14,053 bases of DNA from CAYRDC01 sp964422925 (GCA_964422925.1 CAYRDC010000037.1:1-14053), one strand, 5' to 3'. Shown: positions 1-8,852, counted from the stretch's first letter. Numbers and translations are program-made. The notes: generated by a model from the sequence alone, not told the origin.

Positions 1-854
<854 letters not shown>

Positions 855-911
855 TTTTTTTAATTACCTTTTTGTGTTTTTGTGTGAATTCAGTACGTCT
901 TTACCTTCTTA

Positions 912-1020
912 ATGGTGACTATAGCGAGGGGGATCACCTCTTACCATTCCGAACAGAGAAGTTAAGCCCCTCAGCGCTGATGGTACTGGGGTAACACCCG
1001 GGAGAGTAAGTCGTTGCCAA
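912..1020 (+). rRNA. rrf: 5S ribosomal RNA
   Basis: The segment carries the universal 5S loop text CCGAACAGAGAAGTTAAGCCC (about 949-969). Its terminal helix closes between TGGTGAC (913-919) and GTTGCCA (1013-1019), with two G-T wobbles. The length of about 108 nt fits bacterial 5S. It follows 23S after a spacer of about 57 nt that contains no tRNA, the usual 23S-5S order. Ends are inferred from the helix and may be off by one to three bases. Confidence 0.95.
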
Positions 1021-1026
1021 TTTTTT

Positions 1027-1058
1027 AAAAGGGTTGCTTTTTTAAGCAGCCCTTTTTT
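1027..1058 (+). terminator. Rho-independent terminator of the rRNA operon
   Basis: A 13-bp stem has left arm 1027-1039 (AAAAGGGTTGCTT) and right arm 1044-1056 (AAGCAGCCCTTTT), with one G-T wobble and a TTTT loop. It continues into a T-run to 1058. It lies 7 nt after the 5S helix and 70 nt before the next gene, so it separates the rRNA operon from comM. The A-tract/T-tract flanks make the hairpin nearly symmetric, so it could also act on the other strand, though no gene converges here. Confidence 0.9.
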
Positions 1059-1126
1059 ATTGTCCTTTCTCTTTTCTCTACTAAAAGATTTCTGCCTAAT
1101 TTTAATTTGAATATTTCAGTTGCAAA

Positions 1127-2665
1127 ATGCTGGTAAAAGTTTTCGGAAGTGCTGTATATGGAGTTCATGCCGCAATCATTACGGTTGAAGTAAATATCGG
1201 CCAGGGTACAAAATATTATATTGTTGGCTTACCTGATAATGCAGTTAAAGAAGCCTGGCACCGGATTGATACTGCCCTGAAACATAACGGGTTTGATGTA
1301 CCCCGCCAAAAGGTAGTAATAAATCTTGCCCCTGCAGACTTGCGAAAAGAGGGTTCAACCCTGGACCTCCCCATGGCTGTTGGCATTTTGGCTTCTTCAG
1401 GACAGATCAGCGATGAATTCATTGACCAGTATGTAATAATGGGAGAACTATCGCTGGATGGAACGGTTCAGCCCATCAAAGGGGCCCTGCCCATTGCCAT
1501 AGAAGCCCGGAAAGCAGGATACAAAGGGTTTATTGTTCCTGAAGCAAATGCCCGCGAAGCTGCCATTGTGAATGACCTGGAGGTTTACGGGGTAAAAAAC
1601 ATAAATGAAGTAGCCGGCTTTTTTAACCGGGGAATTTCATTGAAACAAACCATTGTCGATACCCGAGAGGAATTTTATCATAACCAGGCAAAAGTTGATC
1701 TTGATTTTCAAGATGTTAAGGGGCAGGAAAACATAAAACGGGCTCTTGAAATTGCCGCTGCCGGTGGGCATAACGTTATCCTGATCGGGCCTCCGGGTTC
1801 AGGGAAAACCATGCTGGCCAAGCGATTGCCCGGTATATTGCCTCCCCTAACGCTATATGAAGCACTGGAAACCACCAAAATACATTCGGTAGCCGGTTTA
1901 TTACCCAGCAATGCTTCACTGGTGTATCACCGGCCATTCAGGGCTCCGCACCATACCATCAGCGATGTGGCGCTGGTGGGAGGCGGGAATGTGCCTCAGC
2001 CAGGGGAAATTTCACTGGCTCATAATGGAGTTTTGTTCCTGGATGAATTGCCTGAATTCAAGCGAACCGTTCTGGAGGTGCTGCGGCAGCCGATGGAATC
2101 GAGAAGCATTACCATTTCCAGGGCAAAATTTACTGTGGATTATCCGGCCAGCTTTATGCTGGTAGCTGCGATGAACCCCTGTCCATGTGGTTATTATAAC
2201 CATCCGGAAAAGGAATGTGTTTGTTCTCCGGGCGTTGTTCAGAAATACCTTAATAAAATCAGCGGCCCGCTGTTGGACCGTATTGACCTTCATGTGGAAG
2301 TTACTCCTGTTCCTATCGAAGAATTGTCTTTGGCGGGCAACGGAGAAAGTTCAGAAAAAATCCGGGAGCGGGTCATCCGGGCCAGAAAGATCCAGGAAGA
2401 ACGGTTCAGTGATCATCCCAATTTATTCTGCAATGCCCAGATGGAGTCGAAGATGTTACGAACCTATTGTGAGCTGGACAAGCCTGGCCAGACGTTGCTG
2501 AACCGCGCCATGGAGCGTTTGGGTTTATCCGCCCGGGCCTATGACCGCATATTGAAAGTTTCCCGAACCATTGCCGACCTTGCCGGCAGCGAATCTATTA
2601 AACCGGAACATGTAGCCGAGGCTATTCAATTCCGAAGCCTTGACCGGGAAAGCTGGGGAACCTAA
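1127..2665 (+). CDS. comM: YifB/ComM family Mg-chelatase-like AAA+ ATPase
   Basis: A 512-residue cytoplasmic AAA+ ATPase, full length for the YifB/ComM family. In studied proteobacteria ComM is a hexameric helicase that drives branch migration when transformed DNA is integrated; whether that applies here is inference. The order of domains is an N-terminal ChlI-like domain (about 1-180, opening MLVKVFGSAVYG as is usual for the family), an AAA+ core (about 190-400) and a C-terminal Mg-chelatase helical domain (about 410-508). Walker A is GPPGSGKT at 221-228 and Walker B is VLFLDE at 302-307. Four cysteines in a CPC...CVC arrangement (352, 354, 364, 366) match the family's putative metal-binding insertion. 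The start at 1127 fits family alignments. There is no clear Shine-Dalgarno; a degenerate -7 element (TTAATTTG, 1102-1109) lies just upstream. It sits alone after the rRNA terminator. Confidence 0.95.
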   Translation: MLVKVFGSAVYGVHAAIITVEVNIGQGTKYYIVGLPDNAVKEAWHRIDTALKHNGFDVPRQKVVINLAPADLRKEGSTLDLPMAVGILASSGQISDEFIDQYVIMGELSLDGTVQPIKGALPIAIEARKAGYKGFIVPEANAREAAIVNDLEVYGVKNINEVAGFFNRGISLKQTIVDTREEFYHNQAKVDLDFQDVKGQENIKRALEIAAAGGHNVILIGPPGSGKTMLAKRLPGILPPLTLYEALETTKIHSVAGLLPSNASLVYHRPFRAPHHTISDVALVGGGNVPQPGEISLAHNGVLFLDELPEFKRTVLEVLRQPMESRSITISRAKFTVDYPASFMLVAAMNPCPCGYYNHPEKECVCSPGVVQKYLNKISGPLLDRIDLHVEVTPVPIEELSLAGNGESSEKIRERVIRARKIQEERFSDHPNLFCNAQMESKMLRTYCELDKPGQTLLNRAMERLGLSARAYDRILKVSRTIADLAGSESIKPEHVAEAIQFRSLDRESWGT

Positions 2666-2694
2666 TAGACGGAATCATTCTGCTTACAAATCAG

Positions 2695-2702
2695 TAAATT
2701 TG
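2695..2702 (+). promoter_or_regulatory. Candidate Bacteroidota -7 promoter element for the fahA operon
   Basis: TAAATTTG is an exact match to the Bacteroidota housekeeping -7 consensus TAnnTTTG, in the 55-nt gap between comM and fahA. Transcription would begin near 2708-2710, leaving a leader of about 12 nt before the ATG at 2721. No convincing TTTG -33 element is seen at the expected distance, so this is a moderate-strength call from motif match and position only. Confidence 0.4.
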
Positions 2703-2720
2703 CGCTTTCAATTTTCTTTT

Positions 2721-3992
2721 ATGATCAAAGCCAACGATCCATCGTTGACCTCATGGATTCCTGTACGGGAAGATTCGGATTTTCCCATTCAAAACCTGCC
2801 TTTTGGGGTGGGTTCTACAGGCGGGCAGCGTATTTTTTGTTGCAGTATTATCGGAGATACAGTAATCGACCTGGTGGGCCTGCAGGATTCGGGTTTACTG
2901 GAAGGTAGCCGGTTGCCGGCCGGGGTTTTTGCCAAAAATACTTTGAACGACTTCATAGCCCTTGGCCGAAGAAAAGTCAGGGAAGTCCGGAACCGGTTGT
3001 CGGAACTGTTTTGTGCTGATAATCATGAACTTCAGGACCGGAAGGCGTTATGTGAGCAAATACTGATTCCGGTGGAAAGGGTACAGATGTTAATGCCCCT
3101 TGATGTCCCGGACTACACTGATTTTTACAGCAGCATGGAGCATGCCACCAATGTGGGCAAAATGTTTCGCAACCCCGAGAATGCGCTGCTTCCAAACTGG
3201 AAACATTTGCCGGTTGGGTATCACGGGCGGGCATCTTCCATCGTGGTGTCCGGTACCGACATACACCGGCCCAAAGGGCAGTACAAACCGGATGACGGCC
3301 CTCCCCGGTTCGGGCCCACCCGCCTGCTGGACATGGAACTGGAAATGGCCTTCGTGACCTGCACGAACACCGTGTTCGGGCAGTCCGTTGCGGTGGAGGA
3401 GGCCGAGGAGCATATTTTCGGGCTGCTGCTTTTCAACGACTGGTCGGCCCGCGACATACAGAAATGGGAATACGTGCCCCTGGGGCCTTTCCTGGGTAAG
3501 AATTTTGCCTCCAGCATATCGCCATGGATCGTGACCCTGGACGCGCTTGAACCGTTCCGGGTGGAAGGCCCCGTTCAGGACCCTCCCGTGCTGCCCTACC
3601 TGGCCTTTTCGGGCAGGCGGAATTTCAACATCGAGCTGGAAGCCTACCTGCAGGTGCCGGATAAGGAACCCGTGCGCATTACAAAGACCAATTTCAGGTA
3701 CATGTACTGGAACATGGCCCAGCAGCTGGCCCACCACACCGTAAACGGATGCAACATCCGGGTGGGCGACCTCTATGCTTCCGGCACCATCAGCGGTCCG
3801 GAACCGGATTCCTGGGGTTCGCTGCTGGAGCTTACCTGGAAAGGCACCCGTCCCCTGAAAATGCCGGATGGTTCTGAGCGCAGGTTCCTTGAAGACGGTG
3901 ATACCCTGATCCTGAAAGGATATGCCCCCGGGCAGGGATACCGGATCGGCTTTGGTGAAGTGAAAACAACTATCTTGCCGCCCAATGAGTGA
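2721..3992 (+). CDS. fahA: Fumarylacetoacetase (fumarylacetoacetate hydrolase)
   Basis: A 423-residue enzyme hydrolysing 4-fumarylacetoacetate to fumarate and acetoacetate, the last step of tyrosine/homogentisate catabolism. It is close in length to the human enzyme (419) and visibly similar along its whole length. The segment DYTDFYSS (131-138) supplies the metal-binding Asp (D134, human D126) and is followed by the catalytic His (H141, human H133). MELEM supplies E206 and E208 (human E199/E201), and NDWSARD supplies D240 (human D233). The stretches KWEYVPLGPFLGK and ASGTISGPEPDSWGS are also conserved. The start at 2721 is preferred over an in-frame ATG at 2640. The longer version would add 27 unconserved residues, overlap comM by 26 nt and run through the candidate promoter. 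The gene ends in ATGAGTGA, overlapping the next start. No other tyrosine-pathway enzyme is in the window. Base composition rises to about 60-65% G+C in its second half. Confidence 0.97.
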   Translation: MIKANDPSLTSWIPVREDSDFPIQNLPFGVGSTGGQRIFCCSIIGDTVIDLVGLQDSGLLEGSRLPAGVFAKNTLNDFIALGRRKVREVRNRLSELFCADNHELQDRKALCEQILIPVERVQMLMPLDVPDYTDFYSSMEHATNVGKMFRNPENALLPNWKHLPVGYHGRASSIVVSGTDIHRPKGQYKPDDGPPRFGPTRLLDMELEMAFVTCTNTVFGQSVAVEEAEEHIFGLLLFNDWSARDIQKWEYVPLGPFLGKNFASSISPWIVTLDALEPFRVEGPVQDPPVLPYLAFSGRRNFNIELEAYLQVPDKEPVRITKTNFRYMYWNMAQQLAHHTVNGCNIRVGDLYASGTISGPEPDSWGSLLELTWKGTRPLKMPDGSERRFLEDGDTLILKGYAPGQGYRIGFGEVKTTILPPNE

Positions 3993-4866
3993 ACGCATTA
4001 CCATAATACCGGGCGAGGCCTCCACCCCGGACTGGCAGCAGTACCTGACCGGTTCGGTGGCCCCGAGGCCCATTGCCTTTGTGAGCACGGTGGACCGGGA
4101 AGGGCGCACCAACCTGGCCCCATTCAGCTTTTTCAATGTGTTCAGCTCGAACCCACCGGTGCTGATTTTCTCACCTTCGCTTTCGGTGCGTGAAAATGCC
4201 CGGAAGCACACCCTTGAGAATGTGGCCCAGACCCGTGAATGCGTGGTGAACGTGGTCACGCACCGGATGGTGCGGCAAATGGCACTGGCCAGTGCCAATT
4301 ACCCGAAAGGTGTGAGCGAATTCGGGAAGGCCGGGTTCACCCCCGAGCCATCCGAAGCCGTGGCCCCGCCCCGTGTGAAGGAATCGCCCGTGCAGATGGA
4401 ATGCCGGGTGCGGCAAATTATTTACCTGGGCGGGCAGCCCGGGTCGGGCAACCTGGTCATCTGTGAAATCGTGCGGTTGCACATCGCCCGCGAGATACTC
4501 GATGACAAGGGCCGCATCGACCCGGACAGGATTGACCTGGTGGGCCGCCTGGGGAGGGCTTTTTACGTGAGGAGCAGCGGGGATCCGGTGTTCAGGCTCT
4601 TCCAGCCGGTGAACCAGCCGGGCATCGGGTTCGACAGCCTGCCGGAAAACGTGCGGAACAGCCCCTGGCTGAGCGGAAACGAACTCGGCCACCTGGCGGC
4701 CTTGCCCGAAAAGCCCGGAGCAGAGGCCATGCACCGGGCCGGGGAGCTGGTGAAGGACCTGGCGGGCCCCGGGGCGGAAGAGGCCCTGCACAAGCTGGCA
4801 AAACAGCACATCGCGGAAGGGCAGTACGAACTGGCCCTGGCGATTTTACTGCAAAAACCTGAATAA
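3985..4866 (+). CDS. Flavin reductase-like, FMN-binding split-barrel protein
   Basis: A 293-residue protein whose first ~200 residues fit the flavin reductase-like FMN-binding split barrel (DIM6/NTAB type, COG1853). Visible markers are GSVAPRPIAFVST (23-35) and NLAPFSFFNVFS (43-54), the usual flavin-contacting segments. Residues about 215-293 form an extension beyond the barrel. It is rich in Ala, Leu, Glu and Lys, apparently helical, and ends in AKQHIAEGQYELALAILL, which resembles a single TPR-like helix pair. Its start overlaps the fahA stop by 8 nt, implying translational coupling. The substrate is unknown: family members reduce free flavin for a partner monooxygenase or act as oxidoreductases themselves, and no monooxygenase is in the window. 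The gene is the G+C-richest part of the window: my counts give 68% at 4501-4560 and 73% at 4741-4800. Confidence 0.85.
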   Translation: MSERITIIPGEASTPDWQQYLTGSVAPRPIAFVSTVDREGRTNLAPFSFFNVFSSNPPVLIFSPSLSVRENARKHTLENVAQTRECVVNVVTHRMVRQMALASANYPKGVSEFGKAGFTPEPSEAVAPPRVKESPVQMECRVRQIIYLGGQPGSGNLVICEIVRLHIAREILDDKGRIDPDRIDLVGRLGRAFYVRSSGDPVFRLFQPVNQPGIGFDSLPENVRNSPWLSGNELGHLAALPEKPGAEAMHRAGELVKDLAGPGAEEALHKLAKQHIAEGQYELALAILLQKPE

Positions 4867-4875
4867 ACACTATCC

Positions 4876-6390
4876 ATGACCGAGCAACAGAAACTCAGTG
4901 AACAGCAAATTGTCAGGCGGGAAAACCTGCAAAAGATCATTAAACTGGGCATTGACCCTTACCCTGCCGCGGCTTGCCCGGTGACTACCTCGGCCCAGGA
5001 GATTAAAGAAAAATTCCCCGAAGATGAGGCCGCGTTTCAGGACGTAAGCATAGCGGGACGGCTGATGACCAAACGGGTGATGGGTAAGGCTTCCTTTGCC
5101 GTTTTACAGGACAGCACCGGCCGCATCCAGTTGTATGTGGCCCGGGATGAAATCTGCCCCGGGGAAAATAAAACCCTGTACAATGAATTGTTCAAAAAGC
5201 TGCTTGACATTGGGGATCTGATCGGGGTAAAGGGCTATGTGTTTTATACCAAAACCGGTGAAATCACGATTCATGTGCGGGAATTGACCTTGCTGAGCAA
5301 GTCGTTGCGGCCGCTTCCGGTGGTGAAGGAAAAGGAAGGACAGGTTTTTGACGCGTTTACGGATCCCGAGCAAAGGTACCGGCAGCGGTATGTCGACCTG
5401 ATTGTAAACCCGGAAGTGCGCGAGATATTTATCAAGCGTTCAAAGATTGTGCAAAGCATGCGCGAATTCCTCCTTCAGCGCGATTACCTTGAAGTGGAAA
5501 CGCCCATTTTGCAGCCTATATATGGAGGGGCAGCCGCGAGGCCGTTCAAAACGCATCATCATACGCTTGACCAGACCTTTTACCTGCGCATTGCCAACGA
5601 GCTTTACCTCAAGCGGCTTATCGTAGGCGGGTTTGACGGGGTATTCGAATTTTCCAAAGACTTTCGCAACGAAGGAATGGACCGTTTTCACAACCCGGAG
5701 TTCACCCAGATGGAGCTGTATGTGGCCTACCGCGATTACCTGTGGATGATGGACCTGGTGGAGGAAATGCTTGAATACATTGTCGTGCAGCTTTACGGCA
5801 AGCCGGAAGTGGAAGTAAACGGGCAGGTTATCCAATTCAGACGTCCGTGGAAGCGTTATACTATGTTTGGAGCCATTGAGCATTTTACCGGCATTGACAT
5901 CAGCGGCATGGATGAAGCGCAGTTGCGCGAAACCGCCAAAAAGCTGCACATTGAAACGGATAAGACTATGGGCAAGGGCAAGCTGATTGATGAGATATTC
6001 AGCGAGAAGTGCGAGCCCAATCTGATTCAACCTACGTTTATCACGGATTATCCGGTGGAAATGTCGCCACTGGCCAAAAAGCACAGGCAGCATGAGGGGC
6101 TGGTGGAGCGTTTTGAGGTAATCTGCAACGGGAAAGAGTTGTGCAACGCTTTTTCAGAGTTGAACGATCCGATTGACCAGCGCCAGCGGTTTGAAGCCCA
6201 GATGGAACTGGGAAAAAGAGGTGATGAAGAGGCTATGGTGCTGGATGAAGATTTTTTGCGTGCCCTGGAATACGGCATGCCCCCAACGGCAGGCATTGGG
6301 ATTGGCATTGACCGCTTAACCATGCTGCTGACCGGAAGCCGCAGCATTCAGGAGGTGATTTTCTTCCCGCAAATGCGCCCGGAAAAATAA
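4876..6390 (+). CDS. lysS: Lysyl-tRNA synthetase, class II
   Basis: A 504-residue cytoplasmic enzyme that charges tRNA-Lys with lysine using ATP. The N-terminal OB-fold anticodon-binding domain spans about 55-150 (VSIAGRLMTKRVMGKASFAVLQD at its beginning). The class II catalytic core follows. It has motif 2 around FRNEGMDRFHNPEFTQME (263-280), a lysine-recognition region with CNAFSELNDP (423-432), and motif 3 GIGIGIDRLTMLLTG (473-487). The length is normal for the compact bacterial form. It starts 9 nt after the flavin-reductase stop with no visible terminator or promoter between, so it is probably co-transcribed with fahA, an unusual partner for a housekeeping enzyme. G+C drops sharply from the preceding gene (40% at 5161-5220). 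Confidence 0.97.
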   Translation: MTEQQKLSEQQIVRRENLQKIIKLGIDPYPAAACPVTTSAQEIKEKFPEDEAAFQDVSIAGRLMTKRVMGKASFAVLQDSTGRIQLYVARDEICPGENKTLYNELFKKLLDIGDLIGVKGYVFYTKTGEITIHVRELTLLSKSLRPLPVVKEKEGQVFDAFTDPEQRYRQRYVDLIVNPEVREIFIKRSKIVQSMREFLLQRDYLEVETPILQPIYGGAAARPFKTHHHTLDQTFYLRIANELYLKRLIVGGFDGVFEFSKDFRNEGMDRFHNPEFTQMELYVAYRDYLWMMDLVEEMLEYIVVQLYGKPEVEVNGQVIQFRRPWKRYTMFGAIEHFTGIDISGMDEAQLRETAKKLHIETDKTMGKGKLIDEIFSEKCEPNLIQPTFITDYPVEMSPLAKKHRQHEGLVERFEVICNGKELCNAFSELNDPIDQRQRFEAQMELGKRGDEEAMVLDEDFLRALEYGMPPTAGIGIGIDRLTMLLTGSRSIQEVIFFPQMRPEK

Positions 6391-6397
6391 AACAGGC

Positions 6398-8104
6398 ATG
6401 AGGCAACTGTCAATTTTATTGTTATTCGCGCTTTCCTGCCTGCCGGCAAGGGCAGGAACCTATCAGCCGGATACTTCCTACCAGATCTATTCAAAACTGG
6501 AAACTGCCGTTTTGAACGCGGAGCAAGTAAAGGCTCTGAACCTCAGGTACAAGGATTTCGAAGCCCTGCCGGATGATGTCACCTTGCTGGTAAACCTCGA
6601 ATACCTGGACCTGAGCCATTGCCCCAACCTGAACCTGGAGAACACTTTTGAAAAACTGGCCAACCTGAAGCATTTGAAAATCCTGAAGCTGGGCTGGGGC
6701 AAACACTGGGAAATACCCAAAAACATCAGCAAGCTGAAAAGCCTGGAAGTGCTGGACCTGCGCGATAATCATTTAATCAAGCTGCCCCGGACCTTTCACC
6801 GGCTGGATAATTTAAAATGGCTTAGCCTGAAGCATAACTATTACTTTGACCCTGAAAATGTTTTCAAGCAAATCAGCAAGATGCCGGGGCTGGAAGTGCT
6901 GGATTTGTCTTATTGCCAGTTGTATGAACTCAACCCGGACATTGGCCGGCTGCAGGATCTGAAAGAACTGAACCTGGAGGGGAACAGCCTGATTGACCTG
7001 CCGGAGACATTTACCGGATTGCGATCGCTGGAAGTCCTGAATTTGAAAGGAAACCGGCAATATGTCAGTGTGCTTCCGCCTGAGCAATGGCATGATCCTG
7101 ATAAACAAAGCCTGGAAGATTTGGTGGAGTATACCCCACCTGACCTGGGACATATTTTCACTGTACTGGCGGCCCTGCCTTCACTCAAAGAGCTCAATCT
7201 GAATGGTTGTTCTGTCAGGATACTTGATGAGCGCGTTGGTAATTTATCTTCCATTCGCGTATTAAAACTGCAGGGAAACCGTCTGGAAAAGCTGCCGGAA
7301 GCCATTGGTAAGCTGCAAAACCTCGAAGAGCTGTATCTCGGGAACCCGGATATCGCCTACCGCACCAATAAAATTAGTTCCCTGCCCAGATCCATTACGC
7401 AGCTTCAGCATCTGCGAATTTTATCGCTACGAGCTAATCAGTTTCAACGCCTGAATATTAAGCTGGACGGATTGCAAAGCCTGGAATACCTGGATTTGAG
7501 CTGGAACCGGTTGCTGAAGTTCCCGGCCGGTGTGCGCTACCTGAAAAACCTGAAATACCTTGACCTGAGCGCCAACCTGATCAGCGCATTGCCGGAGTGG
7601 ATCGGAGAATGCTCCGGCCTGCAAACCCTGAAGGTTAATGCGGATTTTTTTGTGGATGAAACATATAAAATCCATGCCCTTCCTCCAGAGATCGGACAAT
7701 TATCTGCGCTTGAGACTTTACAGTTGAACGACCAGGTTATTTCAGCCCTGCCGGCTGAAATCGGGGCGTTGCATAGCTTAAAGGTACTTGAAATGCGGCA
7801 CAACAACCTGTCATCCCTGCCGGAGTCATTTGCACAATTGACTTCCCTCGAAGAGTTGAACCTGAAAGCCAATCATTTGGAAACGCTCCCGGCCTGGATC
7901 GGCCGGTTGTCCGCGCTTCGTGTGTTAAACCTTAGCGCCAATATCAAGCTGGATATGATTCGGGAGTACCAGAAATTGACCCCGCTTGGAAACCTGCGCG
8001 ACCTGGACATCAGTTTTACCATGCCCGTCAACCTGAAACAGCTCACCGAGATCCGGAAAGCTCTGAACGGGTGCGTGGTGAAATACGCCTTTTTCAAACC
8101 GTAG
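6398..8104 (+). CDS. Exported leucine-rich-repeat protein
   Basis: A 568-residue protein built almost entirely of leucine-rich repeats (about 17-18 units from residue 45 to about 545). The repeats follow L..L..L.L..N.L..LP..I..L at about 23 residues, the type shared with SHOC2/PIRL-like proteins and many bacterial LRR proteins. The N-terminus MRQLSILLLFALSCLPARAG is a signal peptide. Cleavage after ARA (17-19) is likely; C14 in ALSC makes a non-canonical lipobox possible. No membrane anchor, enzyme domain or recognisable C-terminal sorting domain is seen. The repeat rhythm is broken by longer loops at about 220-250, 317-326 and 413-424. The start lies 7 nt after the lysS stop, suggesting read-through from that operon. 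Such repeats usually bind protein partners; the partner here is unknown. The 3' end overlaps the convergent gene by 11 nt. Confidence 0.85.
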   Translation: MRQLSILLLFALSCLPARAGTYQPDTSYQIYSKLETAVLNAEQVKALNLRYKDFEALPDDVTLLVNLEYLDLSHCPNLNLENTFEKLANLKHLKILKLGWGKHWEIPKNISKLKSLEVLDLRDNHLIKLPRTFHRLDNLKWLSLKHNYYFDPENVFKQISKMPGLEVLDLSYCQLYELNPDIGRLQDLKELNLEGNSLIDLPETFTGLRSLEVLNLKGNRQYVSVLPPEQWHDPDKQSLEDLVEYTPPDLGHIFTVLAALPSLKELNLNGCSVRILDERVGNLSSIRVLKLQGNRLEKLPEAIGKLQNLEELYLGNPDIAYRTNKISSLPRSITQLQHLRILSLRANQFQRLNIKLDGLQSLEYLDLSWNRLLKFPAGVRYLKNLKYLDLSANLISALPEWIGECSGLQTLKVNADFFVDETYKIHALPPEIGQLSALETLQLNDQVISALPAEIGALHSLKVLEMRHNNLSSLPESFAQLTSLEELNLKANHLETLPAWIGRLSALRVLNLSANIKLDMIREYQKLTPLGNLRDLDISFTMPVNLKQLTEIRKALNGCVVKYAFFKP

Positions 8105-8852
8105 GGAAAAGCACAGGCCTCGAAGGCGAGGCGTCCGTGTCGAGGTTCAGTATCTGCAGGTTCAGCAGGTAAAAACCATCAGCCACTTCATCGGGCACAA
8201 ATACCATTTCGGTAATCGTTGAATGTTTCCTGGGGCTATCCGGATAGAGCCAGAAGGCTTTGTGGGCGGCCAGCCGGCCCCCGTCCTGTTCCCGGTCTAC
8301 CGAAGGCAGGTCGGTTAGCAGGTGCAGTACACCCAGGCCGCAAAGCCAGGCGGTGGCCTCAGGCAGGAAATAGGGTGGGTTGCTGTCCGAATAGTTGCGG
8401 GTTTTCTTTTCCAGGGGATTGGGCAGGGTGCGCACAATCACGGCTTCGGGGCAGTATTTTTCCAGCTCATCCGCGAAGGCCTGTAGTGGCTCCGGGCCGA
8501 TGACCCTGTCTCCGTTGGACAGGGCGGAAGGCTCTACCGAAAGAAGAAGAGCCAGGAAATGAAAACGTGGCAGGCACTCCCTGACCGGGAAGATTTCCGG
8601 GGTGATATGCCCAATGCCTTCGGTATGGGTTCCGTTCCCGTGGGGATTGATGTGCAGGTTCAGGAAATTCACCGGACTGCCCGCGCTAACCAGGCCGGTG
8701 AAATCACCGGTTTTCACCGGTGAGTACTCATAGGGCGGGGCGTGAAAGGCATTTGGCTGGCGGGCTCCTGACTCCAGTGGTATGGATATATCCAGCGGAT
8801 GATCCAGGGCAAACCGGTAAGCAGACCCTTCCCATGTAAAAGCAATTTGCAT
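8094..8852 (-). CDS. Cyclase family / kynurenine formamidase-like metal hydrolase
   Basis: A 252-residue protein of the cyclase superfamily (COG1878), which includes bacterial kynurenine formamidase (KynB), isatin hydrolase and cyclase-type enzymes. The key segment is HGNGTHTEGIGHI at 71-83. It aligns with the classical HxGTHxDxPxH metal-binding motif, but with Glu (E78) in place of the usual Asp and the first His shifted by one residue. A later TDLPSVDRE segment (near 190) also suits the family. No signal peptide is seen, so it is probably cytoplasmic. A Shine-Dalgarno-like AAAGGA precedes the ATG. It lies 40 nt downstream of the response regulator on the same strand with no terminator between, so co-transcription is plausible. 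KynB function is not established: no kynurenine-pathway genes are nearby. Confidence 0.82.
   Translation of the reverse strand: MQIAFTWEGSAYRFALDHPLDISIPLESGARQPNAFHAPPYEYSPVKTGDFTGLVSAGSPVNFLNLHINPHGNGTHTEGIGHITPEIFPVRECLPRFHFLALLLSVEPSALSNGDRVIGPEPLQAFADELEKYCPEAVIVRTLPNPLEKKTRNYSDSNPPYFLPEATAWLCGLGVLHLLTDLPSVDREQDGGRLAAHKAFWLYPDSPRKHSTITEMVFVPDEVADGFYLLNLQILNLDTDASPSRPVLFPTV

Noticed and set aside
855..911. Possible tRNA in the 23S-5S spacer
   Set aside because: Only about 57 nt of T-rich sequence; too short for a tRNA and no cloverleaf or TTC-arm signature.
1097..1109. TAATTTTAATTTG as a comM promoter
   Set aside because: It gives only imperfect matches to TAnnTTTG in an A+T-rich stretch and has no -33 element; too weak to list separately.
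2640..2720. An upstream in-frame ATG giving fumarylacetoacetase 27 more residues
   Set aside because: The extension overlaps comM, is not conserved with the family, and contains a perfect -7 promoter element, so 2721 is preferred.
3090..4298. A 402-codon open frame on the minus strand across fahA and the flavin-reductase gene
   Set aside because: It is antisense to two clearly conserved genes in G+C-rich DNA where stop codons are rare, and its translation shows no recognisable domain. Other long minus-strand frames (4171-4809, 5440-6093) are shadows of the same kind.
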